DNA from: Neodiprion pinetum
Taxonomy: Eukaryota > Arthropoda > Insecta > Hymenoptera > Diprionidae
DNA length: 64,000 nucleotides
Assembly: GCF_021155775.2 (NCBI RefSeq)
Contig: NC_060236.1
Coordinates: 12,941,087-13,005,086, forward strand
Direction: 5' to 3'
The position numbers and the translations under genes were made by a program. The notes below the pieces were generated by a model. That model did no database searches and was not told the DNA's origin. It saw only the letters and a list, made by a program, of their open reading frames with translations. The stretch's first letter is position 1, and each line of letters opens with the position of its first letter. Positions 1 through 8,815 of this stretch are shown piece by piece.

Positions 1-576
1 TTTTTCATATACTCTATTGCCTTGAAATAAATTTTTGTGCCTTGAAATTGAAAATTACAAGTGAATTTATCATTGTTTTATTCAGTCAGTGCCGAAGAAA
101 ATTTTTTTTTTTTCAAAATTCAAAAATTTACATCTTTTGAAACAATAAAAAACCCCGTCTCAAAAATGTCAGGATCATTTGAGATCAGTTAGAGGTACTC
201 CAGAAAAAAATTGAAGCGAAAAATTTAATGGCGGTCATCGATTTTTACACTGTTGTAAATTTCAAAATTCTGCAAAAAAACGATTTTTTGAAAAATTTTT
301 TCAAAAAAATTTTTTTTTGGTAGCTTCGAGTATCCCCTTGAAAACTTAGCTCAGATCATTGGAGTAATTATGATAGTTCTTGAGATCTTTGAAACATAAG
401 TTTAAAAAACAGGAAAAATAGTGGAATTTTAAAAGTTGCATAACTTTTGAAAAGAAATATTTTTTTTCCCTTTGGCAGAACTTCTTTATATGATGAATGA
501 AAACTTCTGACCAAATTTCATCCCAAACAAAAGCGGTCGAGTACAACCATTGGTCGATTTGACATGGAATGACCCC
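1..576. other. AT-rich DNA ending in a possible DNA-transposon terminus
   Basis: No coding frame of note. The sequence is AT-rich with A and T runs and ends near 576 in a segment whose reverse complement starts GGGGTCATTCCATGTC. It looks like the terminus of a dispersed DNA element whose body would extend beyond the left window edge. The matching opposite terminus is not in the window, so this is a suspicion only. Confidence 0.25.
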
Positions 577-1244
577 ATAGTTTTTGTGAACATAAATCCT
601 ATTGCGATCGGTATATCAACTCATCTACAATATAAGTTTCAAAAACCGATCGTCATAGTGCAAATACTACCAAATAATACATATCGTATTCAAAAGTTGG
701 GTTATACAAATTAAAAATCATTTGAGTAAACAGCTCATGTCAGCCAGTTACGAATTTGGCAAGGGAAAGACTTGACAGAAGATAATGAAAGAAAATCTGA
801 TAACAAAAGTTTAAGTAGTATAGAGACTAATACAAATGAAGTCACGTACTAATGATGACTTGAACGAAAATACTGTACCTGCAGAAGAAACAGATATCAA
901 TATTGAAGAACAAAAGGTCAAGAACCGAGTAACAAATCTAAAGAACAAGAAAAGATAAATATTAGAAGCGCCAGAAATGAGAAAAGTCACAGAAATTTTA
1001 TGATTATGTACTTGGATAAATATAAAGAGAAAGCGTGTACTTACTATTGTGATAAGTATGAAGATAAATGTTACCTGAAATAAAATGGCAAGCGTTACCT
1101 GATATGTTAAGATGAGTTAAGATAGAGAAAGAAATATTGTTTGATATACTTTAGAGCTGACCCATATTATGTCTGTCGAGCGAAAGGTTACTTGGATTAA
1201 GAAGAAGAAGATTTATCTTGACCTTGGATATTTGTTGATTAAAG
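577..1244. other. Unassigned AT-rich DNA
   Basis: I see no ORF with recognisable motifs, no tandem repeat and no element terminus here. Short purine-rich stretches with many stops in all frames suggest decayed repeat DNA. Confidence 0.3.
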
Positions 1245-1331
1245 TTATTCTTGGATATGAAGGTCACAAAACAAAACACTTTTTATCGTGTTAACGTTTC
1301 GGCCCTGGTGGGGGCCCTCCTCAGAACAATT
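1245..1331 (-). repeat. Penelope-type terminal repeat with hammerhead-like core (left, inverted)
   Basis: On the minus strand this reads CTGAGGAGGGCC, a short loop, then GGGCCGAAACG (core 1297-1324). It continues to a segment matching the end of the plus-strand copy at 5256-5357. The CTGANGA - stem - GAAA layout resembles the hammerhead ribozyme core that Penelope-like elements are known to carry in their pseudo-LTRs. Penelope coding remnants lie between the two copies, which supports that reading. Stem II needs a one-base bulge and I could not settle stem III or the cleavage site, so catalytic activity is not claimed. Confidence 0.5.
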
Positions 1332-2430
1332 TTATTTACTTGGATTTGGTTACTTGGATTGTCTAGGATATTACGGAAGACATAAGAGAAGGAGATTCTT
1401 TTGTAGAAAATAATAATTGACTAGATAAGATGCAAGAGTTCTGGACCACTACGGTGGCGTACCAACCGGGGCACCCTCAATTCCTGCATTACTGACAGTT
1501 AATAAGTCACCTGCGTGGAGTGAGCACTAACGAAGGTGTTACTGACAAGAGCACCAGCGTAGATGGCGCCACCTATATTACCGGTCGATTTTACTGACAG
1601 AGAGTGCTATAGTGTGATTTTGTGCTGTTGGATGAGCGTCCATTCGGAATTTTTGCGAGCGGGCAGTTCGAATTTTGTGGCAATGGATGGGAAGGCATTT
1701 TGAATTTTTGCAGTCACATAAACGGACGTTTTGAATTTTAACGTTGAATGGCACAAATTTTCTTACCGTTGGAAGTATTTACCATAGAAGGCGCCACCTT
1801 CATCAGACAGAAGCGCTACCATAGATGACACCACCGCCACTGTTTTACCGGCCTAGGCTGTTTTGTTTCAAATGTCCGCCGTAAGATGGTGCTACATCTA
1901 GCCTTAGCGACAGTTGCTTTTACTGACAAGAGCATTATCATAAGTTTGCCGCAGGTGGTGTCTTCCACACTTTATCGATCCATCATTGTTCCATCGTTAT
2001 GTTTCCAATGACTGCCGTGAGATAGCCACTTTATAGAGGCTGGTGGTTGGAAAACATATTATCTGAAAAATGGCGGTTGTATGCTTCGAATAGATATTTA
2101 TACCCATCATAGCTATTTTCTCAATCTTTCCACGAAATTTCCATCGAGCCTTGTTTGCTAGAAAAAAAATCATAGCGCTGGGAAGTGATTTTGTCAATAA
2201 ATCAGTTGATGTGAGAACGTTAGGCTCATGAAAAATATTCTAACAATTGAGGTTTTTGAAGTGGTGCCGACAATAAACATGGTGGTGGTGGGTTCAATAA
2301 ATCAGTGTGGAACAAGGAAGATTCATTAAAAATTTTCCCACAAAATGCGTGTCGAGACTTGTTTGGCGGAAAATTGTGGTGGGGATATTGGTATATAAAA
2401 TGCAAGCTTATTTCGATAGTCAGTCAGTTT
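1332..2430. other. Non-coding stretch with scattered TTACTGACA / GGCGCCACC motifs
   Basis: Imperfect repeats of TTACTGACA(A)GAG recur near 1542, 1590 and 1920. Motifs like TAGATGGCGCCACC recur near 1560, 1787 and 1820. Spacing is irregular, so this is a degraded repeat cluster rather than a clean tandem array. No gene is seen. Confidence 0.3.
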
Positions 2431-2745
2431 TTATCGTTTTCTCTCATCGTGAACTGTCAGCACATAGTCAGGAGAAATAAAAGAGATATTGCATTCGAAA
2501 TCAGATATGAGTTATTTGGTTGGAATACCTTTAGGCTCAAAAGGGATACCATATTTTGGTCCCATTTTTAACACGTCAACAACATTATTAGGTAATTCTG
2601 TACTACTAAGGTTCACAATCCGTTTTTCAAAGGTTGAGGAAGTTGGTTTAGCTGAAGGAAGGATGAAACCGGCCTTTTCTAGTCTCTCAATAGAATTTTC
2701 TCTAAATAAAATATCCAATTTGTCGGAAAAAATGCACGTGATTTA
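2431..2745 (-). pseudogene. Penelope-like element, N-terminal coding remnant
   Basis: The minus-strand frame contains a segment of the type RIVNLSSTELPNNVVDVLKMG followed by a KYGIPFEPKGIPTK-like stretch. That pattern (V-N-L-S, then a leucine-rich helix, then L-x-x-G-x-x-F-x-P) is typical of the region before the reverse transcriptase in Penelope-like elements. The frame then meets a stop near 2512 and possible homology fades within about 80 bp. No reverse transcriptase core is visible downstream on this strand. It abuts, head to head, the plus-strand GIY-YIG remnant starting near 2749, so an inversion or two truncated copies meet here. Confidence 0.55.
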
Positions 2746-2748
2746 TCG

Positions 2749-3120
2749 TTTGTGTTTGACTCTGGCAAAGATCTGCTATCCTTGGATAAGCGCTCTTGTG
2801 TAGTCCACAAAATTCCTTGCAACTAATGCAACATGTCATACATAGGTCAATCAAGTCGGCAGTTACATACGAGAATAATTTAACATAAGCGAAACATCCA
2901 TGAGCTTGATGATAATTATAAAGCGCTGACTAGACACGCAATCGATTTTGATCATACTTTGAATTATGCTCAAGCCAGCATTTTAGACGTTGAACCCTTT
3001 AGTTACAAAATATTGTTGTTAGAAATGTGCAACATTGTTGCACATTCCAACGCGGTCAATCAAAGACAAGATATTGAACATCTGAGCGCTATTTACACCT
3101 CTGTGATACATCAACCATAA
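2749..3120 (+). pseudogene. Penelope-like element GIY-YIG endonuclease remnant
   Basis: This frame of about 123 codons ends in TAA at 3118. It begins FVFDSGKDLLSLDKRSCVV and leads into a K-I-P-C-N motif, a C-N-M-S-Y-I-G-Q segment and an R..R..EH-like helix, as in the GIY-YIG nuclease at the C terminus of Penelope-like retroelements. Conserved features include the CCHH-like cysteine just before the YIG motif, T-R-H-A-I-D-F-D-H, and an LLLEMCNI...NAVNQRQDIE block near the end. At least two in-frame stops (near 2824 and 2880) make it a pseudogene. The nuclease normally nicks the target DNA that primes reverse transcription. The adjoining minus-strand N-terminal remnant probably belongs to the same family. 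Confidence 0.7.
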
Positions 3121-5255
3121 CTATTAATTACCGACTGAGCTTGCTCTTGTTACGTGGGGGTGAGCGTGTGCTGAGCGGTGGTAGTTAATGATTAATGAAT
3201 AATCAAAGATACTTCCACATAACGACAACGAATAAAAATTAAAACTCAGAAAGACTTACCTCTTGATAAGCAGGTAATGTGGGTACGTTGTTGCCTAGTC
3301 CTATACAGGTCTGTGAGGCTTGTTCAAATTGTTGGGGCTAATTTGTAACAATGAAAATGGGAAAAGGTCGTCGTTCAAAAATAAATGGTTTGAAATGATT
3401 TACCTGGTGAAAGATAAAGTATATTCTATAACGATTCGGTGATTGAAATGTTTGGTAACAATGAATGACGATAATGACGTAGAAGCCAAAAGTAACAATT
3501 TATAAAGTAGTTGAGTTTATACAACATTCCATACCGACGGACGAATTTACATTCAAATGCAGAGAGGCTGCAGAATCACTAAATTTGACCGTTCGCGTGT
3601 TTGAGCAAATTGTGTGTTATTCGATTCTAAATATCATTAATTTGATACCAAGAACATCTATCCTGAACGACGCTTATAACTAGCTGGTCGTGAACATTTG
3701 ATATTGTATCTCTCTTCTCAGATTATCTTAAATTTAAATCAACATACAGTTGGTACATAATTTATAATGATTATAAAGTGGGGCCGAACAATAAATGTCT
3801 GAATGTTTCGCTCGCGGTTTTGATATGAGATGGTTTGAATTATTATTATTCAAATGATTATTTTACGAAAGTTATGAAGTTCTTGATTATTAAAGTAAAT
3901 GCTTAATATTACCAGATCCGGATTGAATCTGGGCCAAACTTGGTTGAATTTGAGGAAAACGGAATATAATAAAAATGTCTATTCTCGAAGGTATAAGAAA
4001 TAGTAAAGCACAGAAAAGATGGAAACGTAGAAGAAAGTGAGTCTTTTGCAGCTAACAGAATAACTGAATGCTCGAATTTGACGAATTAGCGCGAGACTTT
4101 AGGCCGGTCACAACTAAGATTTTCCGAACGCTATTATTGCTCAAGAAGGGCTAATACGGGTTGACGTCCACGCACTTCGCAACTTGACAGACGAAAGATA
4201 TGGCTGCTTGGGCCTGAGGGTCCAAGGAGCTGCAGTTGCAATAAGTTACAATAGTAATTAGCCAATGAAGTGCGAGGGCGACCTCCTGGTGACCAAATCT
4301 ACACGGTCGACGTTTCTTCGCGTTCTTCGGCGGTGTTCCGGCGATTCTCAATCTCGTCGCTTACACGTGTAAGATGTTGATCAGAGGTATCTTAAGATAA
4401 TTCTCACGCATTCATCCACATATCTTAACAGATAATCTATTTTAATTTCGAGGTTCCAAGTTAATGGTTTATCCTAATTATCGGTTATTGTTTTGACTTA
4501 AAAAGAGGAACATTTCCAGGCTGAGCGCTACCGATGCTAATTCACCAGTCCCTTATTTCAGTTCTTGGTACCAGTTAAAAGAAACAAAGTTGAACCTGAT
4601 GCCAGGGACAACTGTTGGTCTCTACGTGACTTTTGCCAGGAGGCGTGGAACTCGCCGGCTTAGGCAAAACGATATTTTAATGTTATTTATGGCTATAGCT
4701 TTTGTCACAGCGTTGAAACGGAATTTTGGGATACACTCCACGTGTTAAGGGTCGTAGTTATATTGTGATTTTGAAAAAGGTATGCCGCAGCAATACGTTG
4801 GACGTAACACTTTTGATTTTACCTTCCGAACATATTCTCACATCTATTTAACCCGTTGGCTCATTGTCTGTGCTGCTTCTGATGATTGAATTTTTCTCCT
4901 TTCACTACACTCTGGACGACTCACGTGTTCAAATTGGAGCTAGGTTAACAAATGTCGTTTTTGTAATTTTAATCAATTTTACCAACCAAGATGTATGCTT
5001 GGAAGTTTCGCATCGCAGTATACATTTTTTTGAAAGAATATTTTTAGTTCTTTTTGTGTATTCTACTATTTATTTATTGACTTCTACATGTTTTTTTCTC
5101 CGGAATTGAAAGTTCCATGTCATTAACAGGTCATTTTCTTTTAATTGTATCAGCACAATTAGCCTTGCTTATCACATAAGCCTCTTACATATCAATTTTT
5201 AAAAATCAACTTGTATTACATCATTTTCTTTTCGTGACAGATGTTCCTTAAATAT
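3121..5255. other. No recognised gene (2.1 kb)
   Basis: Both strands are broken by frequent stops. The ORFs above 60 codons (for example 4864-5109 plus, 4151-4351 minus) have low-complexity or unremarkable sequence with no motif I recognise. The stretch separates the GIY-YIG remnant from the right hammerhead-like repeat and may include decayed Penelope 3' sequence. Confidence 0.3.
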
Positions 5256-5357
5256 AATCGTTCTGAGGAGGGCCCTCATTCGGGCTGAAACGTGAACACA
5301 ATAAAAATTTTATTTATTCATTTTGCTTTTGTACTGATCTTCATATCCAAGAATAAT
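5256..5357 (+). repeat. Penelope-type terminal repeat with hammerhead-like core (right)
   Basis: The plus strand reads CTGAGGAGGGCCC, a five-base loop, then CGGGCTGAAACGTG (core 5263-5290). It continues to TTCATATCCAAGAATAA near 5340-5357. The reverse complement of 1245-1331 has the same order of conserved blocks, so the two copies form an inverted pair about 4.1 kb apart around Penelope coding remnants. See the left copy for the hammerhead interpretation and its limits. Confidence 0.5.
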
Positions 5358-5929
5358 ATTTACTCAATCATTACCGAGGTCAAGAAAACCTTATTCATAA
5401 GGGAATAAAGCCGACTTTCATTTCTGTACTACATATAGGACTTTGTTTCCGACTTGACTCTGGCAGCAATATTCATTTGAAAATTGGTACTTTTGAATTG
5501 GGCTAATATGAGTGAAGGAGCAGGAGAATTCTGCGTAGGAACACCTACTTTACCGGCAAAGCTCTCTTGCGACGCAAACCCTTGAAGGTTACCCTCATCC
5601 TCGTCAGATGAAATGCTCTCTACGTCAGCGCCGTTATCATTGTTTTTATTGTCTGATTATTGATTGTCGGTAAAAGGAATCCTCCAAATTACCTAACTGT
5701 TACCATAGATCTTACCCATACCAGAAAGTTGCGCTCTGCCTTACCGTGCTCATCAAGCCGAATCGAGAAACTGCATTACTGAATGCAATCGCTAACCCTC
5801 AGACGTTCGACCACAAATACTCGCACGTGTCAAGTTGAGCTTCCAGAAGATTCTCAAGATGCCAGCGTCGATAAGATTCTTCGACGATAGAGAGCCACGA
5901 TGTTAGGAGGCTCGTGCAATAACCTCGAA

Positions 5930-6345
5930 CGAATTCTTGGAATTTGGGCTGACAAACAATTCTTGGAATCGTTCGACGAGTTTCGACTTGATGTTGAAGG
6001 TGCCTGTGGCCAAATGCTTTCGGTGTGACGTTGAATTATCGAAGGTTCCGGAGCCGTTAGAGAGACTCGCTTTGGCTTTGACTGAATTTAGGCTGACAAA
6101 CAATTCTGGGAACTATCAGACGTGTTTCAACTTGACGTTGAGCGATTTGTGGCCAAAGGATTTCGGTGCGACGTTGAATTCTGGAAGGTTCTGGAGCCAT
6201 GAAAATAACCCCCTTTGACCTCGAATAAATTTAGACTGACAAACAATTCACGGAATCATCCGACGAGCTTCGAATTAACGTTGAGCGGCCTGTGGGCAAC
6301 TGATATCGATGCGCAGTTGAATTCTGGAAAGTTCCACAGACGTTT
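5930..6345 (+). repeat. Three imperfect ~150-bp tandem units upstream of the TATA box
   Basis: Three successive units each contain CTGACAAACAATTC, then CGA(C/G)(G/A)(A/T)G(T/C)TTC, then (G)CGACGTTGAATT and GGAAGGTTC. Units begin near 5945, 6090 and 6235. The right copy of the element has about two related units (57550-57800). Position between the element edge and the promoter is conserved in both copies, so the array may be a terminal or regulatory feature of the element. Confidence 0.6.
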
Positions 6346-6412
6346 TTTCTGTAGCTTATAAGGCTTCCAGAAATTTCTAAAAGGTTGTACGTTTTGGTGG
6401 GAGAATAACATC

Positions 6413-6420
6413 TATAAAAT
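6413..6420 (+). promoter_or_regulatory. TATA box conserved between both Polinton-like copies
   Basis: TATAAAAT lies about 50 bp upstream of the small-ORF start at 6470. The right copy has TATAAAAG at the same relative place (57881). A CAGTCTT block follows at similar distance in both copies and could hold the start site. Conservation in two diverged copies supports a real core promoter. Confidence 0.5.
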
Positions 6421-6469
6421 TCGGAATTTCACACTAGAACGTCAGTCTTCCATTGATCGTCCACCTCTC

Positions 6470-6625
6470 ATGAACAGAACTTCAAACAAAGCAGAATAAC
6501 GAGAGCGAAGTTGAGTGTTTTTAAACAATATTCGTGAGTTGAAAGTAGTTATCAATCAAAAGCGGAGTTGAACATGGTGACAAAGAAGTTGGAACGTTTA
6601 AATTTGTCAAAAATATAGCAATAAC
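6470..6625 (+). pseudogene. Broken counterpart of the 50-codon small ORF
   Basis: It starts ATGAACAGAACTTCAAAC, matching the start of the intact ORF at 57933, but meets TAA after about nine codons. Later similarity (VINQK-type segment) is in broken frames. Function unknown. Confidence 0.5.
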
Positions 6626-6642
6626 GACAAAAGATTCAAAAA

Positions 6643-7050
6643 ATGGATTTCACTAAAATTAATAAAGTTGGGAGTATGAACGAACAATGAGTGCAGTGTC
6701 TTCTCACCAGCACGGATTGTGCGACTACTGAACGAGGACGAGAACCAATTTCAAAACTTGGTACAAGCGATGGAGGAGGAGTGGTTGCTGTTGAAGTATC
6801 TAGGTGGCCAATATGGTCAAATTAAATTCAAAGACGCATCAACTTTCGCATAATTCTGCACACCTGAAAAATGAGTGCTGCGTCTTCTTACCATTATGAA
6901 TTGCGCGACTACTGAATGAGGATGAAAACCAATTCGAAAACTCATTCCAAAACTTGGTACAGACGACGAAGGAGGAGGAGCGGTTGCTGTTGCACTATTA
7001 ACCAATACAGTCAAATTGGATTTAAAAGTGTCAAGTCTCGAATTATACTT
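6643..7050 (+). pseudogene. Broken, partly duplicated counterpart of the 95-codon early gene
   Basis: The ATG at 6643 opens MDFTKINKVGSMNEQ, then a stop. The middle of the gene is deleted and the C-terminal part resumes in another frame (ARIVRLLNEDENQFQNLVQ type). A second, similar C-terminal block follows near 6865-7050, so the 3' half is duplicated in tandem. The right copy shows the same partial duplication after its intact gene (58437-58530), so the duplication predates the split of the two copies. Confidence 0.55.
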
Positions 7051-7060
7051 CAAGCCTTGT

Positions 7061-7522
7061 TCTCATGAATAACATGTAGTGCCGCCACTCAACGCTAGGT
7101 GCCGTCACAGTTTTAGAGCCAAGGTGAAAACAGGGCGGCTTGTCTGTTTTACTGCGCTATGGTCTTCACAACGTCTCTTTGTGCGCTGTATGTCACACGT
7201 TTCAAAAAGTGCTCTCAAGTTCATACCAAGTTTTCGCTGTTTACATCGAAAAACCTACTAGGATGGGTAAATAAAAGAAAAGGAAAAGAAGCACTGAAGA
7301 AGATTAGGAGGAAACCAGCCGACTCTTTAAGAAATTGCGGCGTATCCATGAATAACTGGGTATCTACACTAACCAAGGCTAGAATCCATTAAGCGACCAC
7401 GACTGCGATTCTGTAATGGTTCGTCAATCTCCCCAGCCCCAGACGAGCTGGGCAGAAACTAAAGGTAATTTCTGGTGAAAATTATTATTGATTTTATTGA
7501 CGGTGCGTCTTTTTTTGGACAT
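7061..7522. other. No recognised gene
   Basis: Two overlapping plus-strand ORFs (7079-7261 and 7159-7392) have no recognisable motif, and I do not regard either as supported. No repeat or terminus was seen. Confidence 0.25.
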
Positions 7523-7660
7523 ACCGTACACTGAAATCGGCGTTGAGCCTGTAAAAGACAGACCGTGCATTGAAAATCAGCGGTGAGCTTGTGAAGGACA
7601 AACCATACATTTATATTAGCGGTAAGTCTATAAGGGATACACCGTACATACAAGTCTGGA
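7523..7660 (-). repeat. 39-bp tandem repeat, about 3.5 units, open on the minus strand
   Basis: Successive units start at ACCGTAC/ACCGTGC/ACCATAC/ACCGTAC near 7523, 7562, 7602 and 7641, a spacing of 39-40 bp. Thirty-nine bases is 13 codons, and the minus strand stays open across the array (ORF 7459-7728). It reads as repeats of the type CTVCLLQAQRRFQ. I do not recognise a protein family. It could be a coding minisatellite or a tandem repeat that happens to lack stops. Confidence 0.5.
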
Positions 7661-7752
7661 ACACAGTTCCCGCACAGAAAAATACATTCCTTGAATGTTT
7701 TTCCCGTTTCGACCAAAGGTAAAATCACCGTTGGCTGATCTCGAACTTTGTC

Positions 7753-8410
7753 ATGTTCTCTATCACAGAAATTCGTCTGGAAAACGAAGAGGACAAAAAG
7801 AACAGAAGTCAGTCGGAGACTGTTCTACCGACCGAGCCTGTCGAACAATTACCATCCCGAGACAAGCCTGCTCCACCAGAAAACCTCCTAAACGAGGAAA
7901 CTGAAACTGTTAGGGAAGGACGTAACCTAGGCCAACCGAAAAGGTTTCAATCTACACCTTTGAGTAGCAGATCGATGGAAATCCTGGATCACAACTTGCC
8001 TGAAAAAAGACACAAGAGAAACCCTCTTGAAAAAATACGGCCGCTCAGGAAACTTTCCCGTAAAGGCACCGGAACAAAACCCGGAGTTTGAGTTGTCATT
8101 GGGCGATGCAATAAAGAGTCGGGATAGACTCTTTGCCGAGAAATGAACAATCCTCGACTCGGCAATGGTAGCCCTGGCTACGGGCCCTACCAACCTGCTC
8201 GACGTAGACGAAGACGAAGTTGATAAAAAATAACTCATATGCAATCTGTCTGAGGTAGGACAATTATTATCGGACTTGTAACACAACCTGTCGGTAACTA
8301 GAACAGCTTTTATCTCACCAAATCTGAGCAAACAGATTGAACCAATATTAGACAAATCTGCGGCAACGGACAAGTTCCCCTTCGGAGACAACTTGAGCGA
8401 TAAAATGAGA
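7753..8410 (+). pseudogene. Gag-like retroelement ORF remnant
   Basis: The plus frame 7753-8091 is hydrophilic and rich in E, K and P. After a frameshift near 8090 the sequence reads LSLGDAIKSRDRLFAEK, then LATGPTNLLDV, then LSVTRTAFISPNLSKQIEPI and DKFPFGDNLSDKMRD, with intervening stops. The pattern (acidic linker, then L-x-D, S-x-x-R-x-x-x-I-x-P-x-L, then D-x-F-x-F-G-x-x-L-x-x-K) resembles gag-like proteins I associate with DIRS/Ngaro-type retroelements. That assignment is from memory of the pattern and is tentative. No retroelement polymerase follows; the truncated Copia 3' end lies just downstream on the other strand. Confidence 0.35.
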
Positions 8411-8514
8411 GATATTTGAAATTTGTCGCGAGAGGCACATTTCAGACTTGTGTGTGTGACTTGTTAAAATGTGCATATTAGACATCTGTATGTGGCTATT
8501 ATTGTGTGTATATC

Positions 8515-8813
8515 ATAGTGATGATTTTAACGTCTGTATTTTCGCTACTGGAGAATACACCTCTTCCAGTATTTCAGTCTATTGGAAACCACTTACCACT
8601 AACCTCGCTTTTTTCTATTATCTGACTTACTAGTAAAGATCCATTTCGAGTCTAATATTATTTTTCTTTTGGTTTTTCGACTAGATTCCACGTTTAATTT
8701 TTATACAGACAGTTCATTTCACGGTTCATTGCTTCTTTCCATAACTCATTTTCTTTACTCATTAAGGCTTCCTCATATGTTAATGGACTATCTGCACTTA
8801 CAACGTTCACATA
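8515..8813 (-). pseudogene. Copia reverse transcriptase, N-terminal part, truncated
   Basis: The minus strand from 8813 reads YVNVVSADSPLTYEEALMS, followed by a W-K-E-A-M-N-R-E-M segment, a T-W-N-L-V segment and W-I-F-T. That is the standard opening of Copia reverse transcriptase. After further stops and shifts, EEVYSPVAKIQTLKS near 8520-8560 matches the next conserved block (Y-S-P-V-A-K). The catalytic motifs are not present because homology ends near 8515. Across the 2.6-kb DNA transposon, the frame is continuous with the integrase tail at 11454. Confidence 0.75.
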
Positions 8814-8815
8814 TA

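Larger units (their letters stand above)
5500..7060 (+). mobile_element. Polinton-like element, decayed left copy of promoter and early-gene region
   Basis: This 1.5-kb stretch matches, block by block and in the same orientation, the region 57085-58530 at the other end of the window. It has the same order of landmarks: a CGCAAACC(C)TTGAAGGTTACC-type block, a degenerate tandem array, a TATA box, a small ORF, then the 95-codon gene. The matching right copy leads on to a family-B DNA polymerase, so I assign this copy to the same Polinton-like family. Here the genes are broken and no polymerase follows. No terminal inverted repeat could be identified. Confidence 0.6.

Noticed and set aside
2305..2803. 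Plus ORFs 2305-2571 and 2489-2803 as genes
   Set aside because: They are antisense to the Penelope N-terminal remnant on the minus strand.
7927..8391. 154-codon minus ORF
   Set aside because: Opposite the gag-like plus remnant, which has the recognisable pattern; treated as a shadow.
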